Source: an uncultured Lachnospiraceae bacterium
GTDB lineage: Bacteria > Bacillota > Clostridia > Lachnospirales > Lachnospiraceae
Assembly (NCBI GenBank): GCA_910584585.1
Contig: CAJUBP010000015.1
Span: forward strand, 20,777 to 84,776
Length of the DNA: 64,000 bases
Direction of reading: 5' to 3'
The translations under genes and the position numbers were made by a program. Within the stretch, counting starts at the first letter, position 1. Each line of letters begins with the position of its first letter. The notes beneath the pieces are model-generated. The model was not told where the DNA came from, did not search any database, and saw nothing but the letters and a program-made list of their open reading frames with translations. This document shows, in pieces, positions 8,507-17,057 of this stretch.

Positions 8507-9919
8507 TTATAAACGATAGCAGACTTTACCCGGATTTAAGATCATCTTTGGATCAAAGACCCGTTTGATGCCCTCCATAATTGCCATGTTGGTTTCTCCC
8601 ACGGAATCCACCAGATATTTCACCTTGCCGGAGCCGATGCCGTGCTCACCGGAAACAAGTCCGCCGCAGTCTGTCGCTTCTTTATAAATGATGTCAAAGA
8701 ATTTATCTACCCGTTTCTTGAACTCTTCTTCCTCCAAATCATTGGAGCACTGATAAATATGGAGGTTTCCGTCTCCGGCATGGCCGAAGGACTTAATGGT
8801 CAGTCCGCATTCTTCTCCTGTTTTGTTGACAAATTCCAGATAATCCGCAATCTTATTTACCGGCACTACCACATCGCATTCATCCAGCAGCTTGGTCTCT
8901 TCCATAATCGCTTCCAGGAAAGAAGAACGTGCAGCCCACGCGTCTTTCATTTTAGACGGGGTATCTGCCACCAATACGTCAATGGCTCCTTCCTCCAATA
9001 CCAGTTCCGCGGCCTGCTCCACCAGCGCGTCCACTTCTTCCTCGGAATTGCCGTCCAGGGTAATCAGCAGATACGCGCCGATTTCTGTGCCCTCCAATTC
9101 CTGAGGAAATACGGACTTGCCGATATAGCGCTCAGAAGCCAGCACAATTTCACGCTCCATGAACTCAATGGCCTGGGGATCCATATGGGCCATTTTAAAC
9201 TTGGGAACCGTAGCCAGTGCAGTGTGCAGATCTTCAAAGGGGATAATCAGAGAAGCCGCTGCCTTAGGCGCAGGTATAATCTTTAAGGTCAGCTCTGTGA
9301 TAATTCCAAGGGTTCCTTCGGAGCCAATCATTAAGTTTAACAGAGAATAGCCGGAAGATGTCTTGGACACAGTGGCTCCTAAACGGGTAATCTCTCCTGT
9401 GGGCAGCACAACAGTCATTGCCCTTACATAATCCCGGGTCGCTCCGTATTTTACCGCGCGCATTCCTCCTGCGTTGGTTGCCACATTTCCGCCCACACAG
9501 GCAAATTTTTCACCTGGATCCGGGGGATACAGCATTCCCTTGCCCTGGCAGTCTTCCGCCAGATCATTCAGCAATACTCCCGCTTCGATTTCCACTACAA
9601 AGTTTTCCATATCGTAAGATTTAATCTTATTCATCTTGGAAATATCCATCAGCACGCCGCCATAGAGAGGCACTGCTCCTCCTGCCAGGCCGGTGCCGGC
9701 TCCTCTGGGGGTTACCGGGATATTGTTCTCATAGCAGATTTTCATAATTCCCGCCACCTCTTCGGTAGAGCGGGGCTGAACTGCCACATCCGGCATATGG
9801 GTTCCGTAAATGGGCATTTCATCCTTGGCGTAATCCGGGTTAATGTCTTCCCCCTGGAACACATAATTTGTGACCGATTTCAGTTTTTCCACGATTTCTT
9901 GGGTCAATTGGTTGTACAT
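8507..9919 (-). CDS. lctD: FAD-binding lactate dehydrogenase (GlcD/LctD type)
   Basis: The 470-aa protein belongs to the VAO/PCMH flavoprotein family: FAD-binding PRGAGTGLAGG and GGNVATNAGG in the N-terminal half, FGHAGDGNLH (likely metal ligands) and SGEHGIG near the C-terminus, where His426 probably matches the catalytic base of the Acetobacterium Ldh. It would oxidise lactate to pyruvate and pass electrons to EtfAB. Glycolate is a possible alternative substrate for the family, but the permease and racemase neighbours argue for lactate. I chose ATG 9919 (MYNQLTQE) because GGAGG lies 7 bases upstream; the frame extends to 9970. Confidence 0.9.
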   Translation of the reverse strand: MYNQLTQEIVEKLKSVTNYVFQGEDINPDYAKDEMPIYGTHMPDVAVQPRSTEEVAGIMKICYENNIPVTPRGAGTGLAGGAVPLYGGVLMDISKMNKIKSYDMENFVVEIEAGVLLNDLAEDCQGKGMLYPPDPGEKFACVGGNVATNAGGMRAVKYGATRDYVRAMTVVLPTGEITRLGATVSKTSSGYSLLNLMIGSEGTLGIITELTLKIIPAPKAAASLIIPFEDLHTALATVPKFKMAHMDPQAIEFMEREIVLASERYIGKSVFPQELEGTEIGAYLLITLDGNSEEEVDALVEQAAELVLEEGAIDVLVADTPSKMKDAWAARSSFLEAIMEETKLLDECDVVVPVNKIADYLEFVNKTGEECGLTIKSFGHAGDGNLHIYQCSNDLEEEEFKKRVDKFFDIIYKEATDCGGLVSGEHGIGSGKVKYLVDSVGETNMAIMEGIKRVFDPKMILNPGKVCYRL

Positions 9920-9944
9920 GTTGCTACCTCCTTGAAAATAAATT

Positions 9945-11492
9945 TTACAGTCCCAGCAAAGCTCCTGCATAGCAGATCATGCCTGACAATATTACAAACA
10001 ACAGAAAATATTTAAACACTTTACTCAAAATCTTGCTCTCAGAACCTACCTGGTTGATTGCCCCTGCGCCGATGGCGATTCCCTGGGGACAAATCATCTT
10101 GCCGATTCCGGCGCCCATCACATTTGCCGCCGCCATCCAGGTGGGATTCAAATCAAGGGCCGCAGCCGTCTCGCTCTGCAGGCCGCCGAACAGCACGCAG
10201 GTGGAAGTTCCGGAACCCGTGACAAAAGCCCCCAACGCCCCAATCACCGGCGCGAAAAACGGATAGAAAGAACCGGTAACGGCTACCAAAAATTTCGCGA
10301 TATCGGAAATCATTCCGCTGTAGCTCATAATCTTCGCAGTTGCCATCACAGAACAGATGGTGAGGATTGTCTTCCAGTATTTTTTCAGCGTCTCCAGAAA
10401 AACCTCTCCCATATCCCGGAACGCGGCTCCCTGAATCAGCCCTCCAAGGACTGCCGCAAGGAATATCATAACTCCCGGCGTATTGATCCAGCTGAATCCC
10501 AGGGCATTGCCTCCCTCCCCGGCATACACGGTAACGGTGCTCTTAATGCCCGCAATTGCGTTATGTATCGGCGGGCATAAGGTAGATGTCAGCATCAGAA
10601 ACAGAAAAATCAGAAGAAAGGAACTCCAGGCTTTCAACCCCTCCGCCATTCCTATCCCATGGTTCTCTCCCGCCGTCTCTGACAGCTCAATGGCATATTC
10701 TTTCTCCGGTTCCTTATTAAAAATCTTAGCCGCCGCAATGACACATCCCATAGAACAGATAGAACCGATGATGTCCGGCAGCTCCGGCCCGAGAAAATGA
10801 GCGGTCAAAAACCAGGGGATGGTAAAGGAAGCCGCCGCAGTCAGTGTGGTTGGCATCATGCCCTTTAACGCTTTGATTCCTTTTCCGCAGATGCAGACCA
10901 TCAGAAACGGAGAAAGAAAAGTCAGGATACATTGAATGTCCACAATGCTTCCCGCCAGCGGAACAAGCTCTGTTCCCGTCACCGTCGCAAGAGTTACGGT
11001 AGGCACGCCTACAGAACCGAATGCGGTGGGCGTGGAATTCACCACCAGGCAGCCCAGCACTGCGCTCATGGGGTCAAGTCCGATTGCCGCCAACATGGAC
11101 GCCGGAATTGCCACTGCCGTTCCGAATCCGGCCATTCCCTCCATGAAATTCCCGAATCCCCATCCGATAATCAAAGCCAATACCCGTTTGTCTCTGGAAA
11201 CTCCAGCCAGCATCTTCTTGACAGATTCCATGGCTCCGGTCTTTAAGGTCAGGTTGTAGGTGAACAATGCCGCCACAATCACCAGACAGATGGGCCAAAG
11301 GGCATTTAAAACCCCTTCCAGAGCCGCCGTCGCAATACACAGGGCGCTTAATCCCCAATACCCTGCCGCCAACGCCGCTGTGACAATAAGCGCAATGACG
11401 CAGGCCCTGTGCCCGGCCATCTTCAGGCCGCTGAGCGCTGCGATCAGCCAGAGTATCGGCAGCATCGCAAGCAAAAATTCCAATAGTAACAA
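9945..11492 (-). CDS. lctP: L-lactate permease (LctP family)
   Basis: The product is a polytopic membrane protein with at least ten hydrophobic segments and LctP-family motifs (WGFGNFMEGMAGFGTA; TGSGTSTCVLFGGLQ; GAGIGKMICPQGIAIG). It imports lactate, probably with protons. I placed the start at a TTG at 11490-11492 because AGAAAGGTGGG lies 7 bases upstream and the resulting 515 residues match the family length; the open frame runs on to 11609 but that extension is basic, non-family and crosses an operator. It is the first gene of the operon. Confidence 0.9.
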   Translation of the reverse strand: MLLLEFLLAMLPILWLIAALSGLKMAGHRACVIALIVTAALAAGYWGLSALCIATAALEGVLNALWPICLVIVAALFTYNLTLKTGAMESVKKMLAGVSRDKRVLALIIGWGFGNFMEGMAGFGTAVAIPASMLAAIGLDPMSAVLGCLVVNSTPTAFGSVGVPTVTLATVTGTELVPLAGSIVDIQCILTFLSPFLMVCICGKGIKALKGMMPTTLTAAASFTIPWFLTAHFLGPELPDIIGSICSMGCVIAAAKIFNKEPEKEYAIELSETAGENHGIGMAEGLKAWSSFLLIFLFLMLTSTLCPPIHNAIAGIKSTVTVYAGEGGNALGFSWINTPGVMIFLAAVLGGLIQGAAFRDMGEVFLETLKKYWKTILTICSVMATAKIMSYSGMISDIAKFLVAVTGSFYPFFAPVIGALGAFVTGSGTSTCVLFGGLQSETAAALDLNPTWMAAANVMGAGIGKMICPQGIAIGAGAINQVGSESKILSKVFKYFLLFVILSGMICYAGALLGL

Positions 11493-11510
11493 TTGTCTTC
11501 CCACCTTTCT

Positions 11511-11527
11511 AATTGGATTATCCAATT
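11511..11527. promoter_or_regulatory. Operator-like palindrome O1 in the lctP leader
   Basis: AATTGGA-TTA-TCCAATT is a perfect 7-bp inverted repeat with a 3-base centre, placed just upstream of the lctP ribosome-binding site. It shares the half-site ATTGG with the site at 11596. Both fit the short palindromes bound by FadR-type GntR regulators. Confidence 0.6.
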
Positions 11528-11595
11528 TATTAATTTTATTTACAAACCCTTTTAAAACACGATGAATTCCCTTAATTAGTACCATTTTCTCATTT

Positions 11596-11610
11596 ATTGG
11601 GTGACCCAAT
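11596..11610. promoter_or_regulatory. Operator-like palindrome O2 at the lctP transcription start
   Basis: ATTGGG-TGA-CCCAAT is a perfect 6-bp inverted repeat with 3-base centre. It begins 11 bases after the -10 hexamer (11622-11627), so it covers the expected transcription start. A repressor bound here would block initiation. It is the best candidate target of the GntR protein encoded at 3076-3843. Confidence 0.7.
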
Positions 11611-11621
11611 TTCTAATTATC

Positions 11622-11649
11622 ATTATAGCACGCTTTTTCAATACTGCAA
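11622..11649 (-). promoter_or_regulatory. Promoter of the lactate operon
   Basis: On the minus strand TTGCAG (11644-11649) and TATAAT (11622-11627) are 16 bases apart, and the -10 is extended (TGC before TATAAT). Transcription would start near 11614 and give a leader of about 120 bases containing both O1 and O2. Confidence 0.7.
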
Positions 11650-11714
11650 GCGTTTTTTATAATTCTGTTACTTTTTCACATTTTTTCCTTTCATTTTTGT
11701 GTATATTAACGAAA

Positions 11715-11729
11715 ATTGGGTCACCCTTT
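11715..11729. promoter_or_regulatory. Operator-like half palindrome O3 upstream of the lctP promoter
   Basis: ATTGGG-TCA-CCCTTT repeats the left arm and centre layout of O2, with the last three bases of the right arm changed. It lies about 66 bases upstream of the -35, a position that would allow looping with O1 or O2, as in flanking-operator systems such as E. coli lldPRD. Confidence 0.5.
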
Positions 11730-11767
11730 ATTGTTGCCCTTGCTAATTTGATTTATCAGATTTACAA

Positions 11768-11806
11768 GACAAAAGAAATAGCCGCCACTACTCACAATAG
11801 TGACGG
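11768..11806 (-). terminator. Terminator after the flavodoxin gene
   Basis: A 10-bp stem with one mismatch (GCCGCCACTA, 11781-11790, with TAGTGACGGC, 11797-11806) is followed on the minus strand by a T-rich run (TATTTCTTTTG). It would end the DUF5685/J-domain/flavodoxin transcript before the lactate operon promoter. Confidence 0.65.
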
Positions 11807-11871
11807 CCTGCCCTTATGAGGCAATCGCTTTGATTATACAGTTCCTTAAAAGGCATCATGGAAAAATATTG

Positions 11872-12381
11872 CTAAATACGCCCTAAAATTTGTTCTACAA
11901 ATTCCCTTGCCCGCTCCAAATCTTCATCATTGGGATGGAACAGCCCCTCATCAAAATTCCGCAGCATCTTCTTTCTGCATTCCTCCTGCCTGGGATCTTC
12001 CATGGGAATCTCATAATTTTCCCGCACCTGCATGGGCATTTTCCCCTGACAGAGAAAAGCGCCCAGATATTCGCAGTCGTCCGGAATCCACACCTTTACC
12101 TTCTGTTCGATGGACTTGTAATAATCCGCTCCGCTTCCCAGGCCGCAGGTACCGAACAGCGCCACTTTCTTTCCCTGAAGCTCCGACAGCATATCAATCA
12201 CAGAGATATCGCAGGTCCCCCGATCCACCCAGAACCCGATAAAAAATATTTCTGCGTCTTTTCCCCTATATTCTGTCATGCTCTGCATATCTTTGGACAT
12301 CCCCGGAAGCGCGCTGAAAATCTCAGTGGCCACTTTCTTTGTATTGCCGGTGATACTGGAATACACCACCATATAATCCAT
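11872..12381 (-). CDS. Flavodoxin-family protein
   Basis: The 169-aa protein has the FMN phosphate-binding loop SSITGNTKKVA at residues ~8-18 and the flavodoxin fold spacing (FIGFWVDRG, LFGTCGLGS). It likely binds FMN and transfers electrons in the cytoplasm; the partner is unknown. Its length is near that of long-chain flavodoxins, with a charged C-terminal helix. It follows the J-domain gene by 12 bases, so it is probably the last gene of a three-gene operon with DUF5685. Confidence 0.82.
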   Translation of the reverse strand: MDYMVVYSSITGNTKKVATEIFSALPGMSKDMQSMTEYRGKDAEIFFIGFWVDRGTCDISVIDMLSELQGKKVALFGTCGLGSGADYYKSIEQKVKVWIPDDCEYLGAFLCQGKMPMQVRENYEIPMEDPRQEECRKKMLRNFDEGLFHPNDEDLERAREFVEQILGRI

Positions 12382-12393
12382 GTTTCGCCCTCC

Positions 12394-13113
12394 TTAATAA
12401 TAGGGTACTCCGCCGCAGCAAAACCCTCCGCCGCAGCAGGCATTGCACGCAAGATTCGCCAGACAGAGCTTCATACAGAAATCTCCGCCCAAAACCGTTG
12501 GGCTTCCGTAACTCTGACGTCTGGCGTCATACCAGCTTCCCCCGTTCTGAAGCTGCGCGTAAAGCTGCTGATACTCCATATTTCCGGGTTCCATGGACAC
12601 GGCTTTTTGGGCCGCATCCAGCGCCGCCACATTATTGCCCGCGCCGGAATTGGCAATGGCAGAAAGATAATGCCAGCGGGCGTCCCGGCTGCTCATACTG
12701 TTCAGCACGTTCAAAGCCTCCCGGTAGTGGCCGCTTCGGATATAATTGGAAGCCGCCTGCTGATAAGCGCTCTCTTCATCCTGACCGGAAGCCCTGCTCT
12801 GCTGACGTTCCCCAAAACCGCCGAAGCCGCCGAAAAAATCTCCGAAATCCCAGTAGCCGCCTTCGGAACTTCCCCGGCTCTGTCCGCTGTAACTGCCGGG
12901 CCCGTAGCCGCCGGCAGTTCCGCTCTCCTTCTCCCGCATAATCTGCTGATAAGCCTGCTGTATTTCTTTGAATTTTTCTTCCGCCTGTTCCTTATGGGGA
13001 TTATTCACATTGGCGTCGGGATGATATTTCCTGCTGAGAGAACGATATGCTTTCTTAATCTCTTCCTCTGTGGCGTTCCGATTCAGCCCAAGCACCGCAT
13101 ACGGATCATACAT
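12394..13113 (-). CDS. J-domain protein with TPR-like region and Cys-rich tail
   Basis: An N-terminal J domain with the HPD motif at residues 31-33 should stimulate a DnaK ATPase. A Gly/Ser-rich linker follows (residues ~85-115), then a helical repeat region (YIRSGHYREALNVL; AALDAAQKAVSMEPGN) resembling TPRs, and a C-terminal tail unusually rich in cysteine (LACNACCGGGFCCGG). It lacks the zinc-finger and C-terminal domains of true DnaJ, so it is a specialised co-chaperone. No dnaK is nearby. It overlaps the end of the DUF5685 gene by 8 bases. The Cys-rich tail might bind metal; that is speculation. Confidence 0.85.
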   Translation of the reverse strand: MYDPYAVLGLNRNATEEEIKKAYRSLSRKYHPDANVNNPHKEQAEEKFKEIQQAYQQIMREKESGTAGGYGPGSYSGQSRGSSEGGYWDFGDFFGGFGGFGERQQSRASGQDEESAYQQAASNYIRSGHYREALNVLNSMSSRDARWHYLSAIANSGAGNNVAALDAAQKAVSMEPGNMEYQQLYAQLQNGGSWYDARRQSYGSPTVLGGDFCMKLCLANLACNACCGGGFCCGGVPYY

Positions 13114-13945
13114 CTGTTACTTTCCTCTCCCTGTTCTTCTTCACATATTCATACCGGCACCACACGCCGGAGTATAAAATATTCCTTAAAATCTCTGTAT
13201 TCTCTACAATGGGAAGCCGCTCAAAAGCCCTGGAGCATTCAGACATCATCATACGCAGGAGCAGTTCTGCCTTCGCCTCAAACCCTTCCGTTCCGAAATC
13301 TTCCTGAAAAAGATTATAATTCCCTGTCTTTTGATCTTTTTCAACATCCTCGTAAGCATCCATCAGATAAATAAACTTTCCCAGGTAAAATCCAAGGCGG
13401 CGCAGCTCTGTCTCCCACTCGTCCTTTTGCCAGGCAAACATCTCTTCCATAATCCTGCCGAAACACCCAGACGCCTGATCCGGGTTCCTGCTGTTTTCCT
13501 TCTCGCACCGGCGAAGCTCCTTCAAATTCGCCCGAAAGAGAGACGCTTTCTCAGGATAGGATTCCTGAATCTTACGGCACTTCTTTTCCAGAAGCAGGGA
13601 CAGCGCCCTTCTGGTCACCTTGCGCTCATCCTCCCAGTCGTCCAGACATTTGTAGTAGGACAGGAGCAAGTTCATGTCCGCCCCGTATTCTGTAAACTGA
13701 TTGCTTCTTGCCGGATGCTTCCGCAGAGGATGCGCCATGCAGCTTACACAGCTTACCCTGGTCTTTGGTTCATAGAGACTGGTCAGCAGCAGAATCATAA
13801 AAGTCATATCATAGCTTAACGTAATCTGGCCCCGCCTGCCGAACCGCTTCTTTAGCGTCTTGCAGAGACCGCAGTAATAAGACTGATAGAGATCAAATTC
13901 TCTGAATTTCATTTCCGGTTTATTTACAATAATATATCCAAACAT
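13106..13945 (-). CDS. DUF5685 family protein
   Basis: The 279-aa product begins MFGYIIVNKPEMKFREFD and has a CGLCK motif near residue 25 and a second pair CVSC near residue 66, features I associate with DUF5685, a clostridial family without assigned function. The rest is helical with charged repeats. I chose ATG 13945 because AGAGAGG lies 6 bases upstream; the frame runs to 14002. It is the first gene of the unit with the J-domain and flavodoxin genes, which hints at a redox- or folding-linked role. The four cysteines could form a metal site; this is inference. Confidence 0.75.
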   Translation of the reverse strand: MFGYIIVNKPEMKFREFDLYQSYYCGLCKTLKKRFGRRGQITLSYDMTFMILLLTSLYEPKTRVSCVSCMAHPLRKHPARSNQFTEYGADMNLLLSYYKCLDDWEDERKVTRRALSLLLEKKCRKIQESYPEKASLFRANLKELRRCEKENSRNPDQASGCFGRIMEEMFAWQKDEWETELRRLGFYLGKFIYLMDAYEDVEKDQKTGNYNLFQEDFGTEGFEAKAELLLRMMMSECSRAFERLPIVENTEILRNILYSGVWCRYEYVKKNRERKVTDV

Positions 13946-14088
13946 AATATCCTCTCTGTATGAATATATTCTACCCCTTCCGGCGGCAATTGCAATGAAC
14001 AAAACCGAAAGATTCTATAAAAAATTTATAAACTGATTCCCCTTCACACCCATGCCAATCAGCGGTGTGACTGGCGCAGGCATGAAAA

Positions 14089-16017
14089 TTAACATAAAAT
14101 GCCTGCTTCCAGTTTCTCAATCTCCGCCGCCCACAGGGCGCTGCTGGCGTCGCTGGGCATCCTGAGATCCCCTCTGGGGGAAACTGCCACAGTCCCCACT
14201 TTGGGTCCGTCCGGCAGGCAGGAACGCTTAAACTGCTGGGAGAAAAACCTCTTTACAAACACTTTCAGCCATTTCAATATTGTTTCTCCGCTGTATGTTC
14301 CATCAAAAGCATACTCTGCCAGCCGGTATATTTTGCCGGGACCGAAGCCGGAGCGGAGCATATGGTATAAAAAGAAATCGTGCAGCTCATAAGGACCTAC
14401 AATATCTTCTGTCTTCTGGGAAATCTGTCCCTCCTCCGGGGGCAGCAGTTCCGGACTGACGGGAGTGTCCAGCACATCCAAAAGAATTTTTTCCAGTTCA
14501 GAATCCCCGCAGGTATCCGCGTAATACTGTACCAGATGCCGCACCAATGTCTTAGGCACCGACGCGTTTACCCCGTACATGGACATGTGATCTCCGTTGT
14601 AAGTGGCCCATCCCAAAGCCAATTCCGATAAATCCCCGGTGCCGACAACCATGCCGTTCACTTTGTTGGCAATATCCATCAGAATCTGTGTCCGCTCTCT
14701 GGCCTGTCCGTTTTCATACGTGACGTCATGCTGATGTTCTTCATGGGCAATATCCCGGAAATGCACCCGCACCGCCTCTTTGATATCCACTTCTCTGAAA
14801 TCTGTCCCAAGACATCGGATCAGGCTTACCGCATTGTCATACGTCCGGTCAGTGGTTCCGAATCCCGGCATGGTAACCGCATGAATTCCAGTCCGCTTAA
14901 GCCCTAACAAATCAAAAGCCCTCACTGTCACAAGCAGAGCCAGAGTAGAATCCAGACCGCCGGAAATTCCAATGACCCCATGGCGGCAGCCGGTGTGCTC
15001 CAGCCGTTTTTTCAGCCCCATGGACTGAATGGAGAGAATTTCCTCGCAGCGTTTCTCCCGCTCTTTGGCCTGGCTGGGCACAAAAGGCGCAGGATCTACA
15101 AAACGGGTCAGCTCTGTTCTTTCTTTTTTCAGATGGAAGGAAATCTCCCGGTAACCGCATGTTTTCCCGGTAAAGGTGGACATCCTTCTCCGCTGTCCTG
15201 CCAGCCTTTGCACATCAATTTCCCCATATACCGACTGGTTGCGAAACCGCTCCGCTTCCGCCAGCAAAATCCCGTTTTCCGCAATCATGTTATGGCCGGA
15301 ATATACCACGTCCTGGGTGGATTCTCCCTCCCCTGCGCTAGCATAGACATAGCCGCAGATCAGCCGGGCGGACTGGCCCTCAACCAGATTTTTCCGGTAA
15401 CGGTCTTTGCCGGTAATCTCGTCGCTGGCAGACAGATTCACAATCAGGCTGGCCCCCGCCAGCGCGTGGGAAATGCTGGGAGGCGCAGGCGTCCACAAAT
15501 CCTCGCAGATTTCCGCCGCTATTTTCAATTCCGGAATGCTGTCCGCGCAAAACATCAGACGGCTTCCCATGGGAACCTTCAGATCCTCTGTCAGTTCCAC
15601 TTCTACGGCTTCTTCCATGCCTGGAGTAAAATAGCGGCCCTCATAGAATTCATTGTAATTGGGAATGCAGGTTTTGGGCACCAGCCCCAGCACCGTTCCG
15701 TTTCCCAGAACTGCCGCCGCATTGTACAGCCGCCCGTTCCACCCAATGGGAAGCCCCACAAAGACCAGCATATTTTTCCCGTTGGTCTCTGCCGCAATCT
15801 CAAGCAAGGCTTCTTTGGCCTGGCGCAGCAGCGGCTCCATCAGAAACAAGTCCCCGCAGGTATAACCGGTAATGCACAGTTCCGGAAAAACCACTACAAC
15901 TGCCCTCTTTCGTTCCGCCTCTTCTATTTTCTCTATAATTGCCTGTTTGTTGCCTGCAGGGTCGGCCACCCTGACTTTCGGCGTTACCGCCGCAACTTTG
16001 ATAAATCCGTCTTTCAC
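14089..16017 (-). CDS. nadE: Glutamine-dependent NAD+ synthetase
   Basis: The 642-aa protein joins an N-terminal nitrilase-like glutaminase domain (catalytic triad visible as Glu46 in FPEL, Lys115 in VPKT and Cys171 in EICEDLW) to a C-terminal NAD synthetase domain with the PP-loop GISGGLDST (residues 350-358). It amidates deamido-NAD to NAD with ammonia channelled from glutamine, the last step of both de novo and salvage routes; pncB at 28.6 kb feeds the same pathway. The start is GTG at 16017 with AGGAG 7 bases upstream. hslO lies upstream with a 95-base gap. Confidence 0.95.
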   Translation of the reverse strand: MKDGFIKVAAVTPKVRVADPAGNKQAIIEKIEEAERKRAVVVVFPELCITGYTCGDLFLMEPLLRQAKEALLEIAAETNGKNMLVFVGLPIGWNGRLYNAAAVLGNGTVLGLVPKTCIPNYNEFYEGRYFTPGMEEAVEVELTEDLKVPMGSRLMFCADSIPELKIAAEICEDLWTPAPPSISHALAGASLIVNLSASDEITGKDRYRKNLVEGQSARLICGYVYASAGEGESTQDVVYSGHNMIAENGILLAEAERFRNQSVYGEIDVQRLAGQRRRMSTFTGKTCGYREISFHLKKERTELTRFVDPAPFVPSQAKEREKRCEEILSIQSMGLKKRLEHTGCRHGVIGISGGLDSTLALLVTVRAFDLLGLKRTGIHAVTMPGFGTTDRTYDNAVSLIRCLGTDFREVDIKEAVRVHFRDIAHEEHQHDVTYENGQARERTQILMDIANKVNGMVVGTGDLSELALGWATYNGDHMSMYGVNASVPKTLVRHLVQYYADTCGDSELEKILLDVLDTPVSPELLPPEEGQISQKTEDIVGPYELHDFFLYHMLRSGFGPGKIYRLAEYAFDGTYSGETILKWLKVFVKRFFSQQFKRSCLPDGPKVGTVAVSPRGDLRMPSDASSALWAAEIEKLEAGILC

Positions 16018-16112
16018 TGGCTGCTCCTTTCTCAGAACTTATTGACAGGCCTCCTGTGCCGTCTCCCGCTCATTTCCCGCGGCAGCGCCCGCCATATCTC
16101 TCATCCCTATTT

Positions 16113-16985
16113 TTAATTCTCCAACAGCATCTTCAAATCCTCCGGCGTAAAAATATAATGCTTATCGCAGAACTGGCAGTTTACCTCAATGGGTTCATTC
16201 TCTTCAATCATTTCCTGAATATCTTTGACGCCGATGCTGACAATTGCTTTGGTCACACGCTCCCGGGAACAATCACAGCGATATTTTGCCGGCATCCGAT
16301 CCGTAATTGTAAGGCCCTGTTCTCCCAATATCCGCTCTAACAGCCCCTCCGGCGAGAGCCCCTGTTCCAGTAAATCCGTAACAGAAGTGATTCCGGCGAT
16401 TTTTTCCTCCAATGCCCCAATCACGGATTCTTCCGCAAAAGGCATAAGCTGAATGATAAATCCTCCTGCCTGTTTTACCGTATTGTCTCTATTCATCAAA
16501 ACGCCCAGCCCCACGGCTGAAGGCACCTGCTCGGAAGTGGCAAAATAATAGGTCAAATCTTCTGCAATCTCCGAAGTCTGCAGCGCCACCTGGCCCACAT
16601 AGGGATCCCGCAGGCCCATATCTTTGATCACACTTAATATCCCCGGCCCCAGGGCGCCGCCCACGTCCAGTTTTCCCTTTGCGTTGGGAGGCAGCATCAC
16701 GTCCGGCACATGGGGATAGCCTTTGACATTCCCTCTGCTGTCCGCCGTTACAGTCATTCCTTTTGCCTCGCCGCTGCATTTGATTTGAAGGGTCAGCAGG
16801 TCATGTTCGCCTTTCATCATAGCCCCCATCATGGCTCCGCCTGTCAGAAGCCTGCCCAAAGCCGCTGTTATGATGGGGCTGGTATTGTGATAGATTCTCG
16901 CCTGTTCCGCCAGTTCTCTGGAGGTCATGGCAAAGGCCCGTATCTGGTGATTTGCCGCCGCTGCTCTTACAATGTAATCCTTCAT
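16113..16985 (-). CDS. hslO: Redox-regulated chaperone Hsp33
   Basis: The 290-aa protein has the Hsp33 N-terminal core and the C-terminal zinc switch CxC...CxxC at Cys237, 239, 270 and 273. In Hsp33 these cysteines bind zinc when reduced and form disulfides under oxidative stress, turning on holdase activity. The start ATG has GGAG 8 bases upstream. In a strict anaerobe it would protect proteins on oxygen exposure. A 163-bp inverted-repeat element (17058-17220) lies directly upstream, so the promoter may sit in or near that element. Confidence 0.95.
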   Translation of the reverse strand: MKDYIVRAAAANHQIRAFAMTSRELAEQARIYHNTSPIITAALGRLLTGGAMMGAMMKGEHDLLTLQIKCSGEAKGMTVTADSRGNVKGYPHVPDVMLPPNAKGKLDVGGALGPGILSVIKDMGLRDPYVGQVALQTSEIAEDLTYYFATSEQVPSAVGLGVLMNRDNTVKQAGGFIIQLMPFAEESVIGALEEKIAGITSVTDLLEQGLSPEGLLERILGEQGLTITDRMPAKYRCDCSRERVTKAIVSIGVKDIQEMIEENEPIEVNCQFCDKHYIFTPEDLKMLLEN

Positions 16986-17057
16986 GTTCCTTTCTCCCTT
17001 GCAATCTTTTCTGTTCCCGTTTCTCCTGCTGCTTTAAGCGCCCCTCCGGCTGCTGTC

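Noticed and set aside
11493..11609. N-terminal extension of LctP to the ATG at 11609
   Set aside because: The extension is basic and non-hydrophobic, crosses the O1 and O2 palindromes, and a TTG with a strong site gives the normal family length.
11826..11860. Additional copy of the GGAACTG palindromic family
   Set aside because: Only CAGTTCCTTA is shared; no second arm is present, so chance similarity cannot be excluded.
11890..13374. Long + strand ORF of 494 codons
   Set aside because: It is antisense to the flavodoxin and J-domain genes, has no family features and follows the codon bias of the opposite strand.
14980..16116. + strand ORF of 378 codons
   Set aside because: Antisense to nadE, without recognisable domains or a ribosome-binding site.
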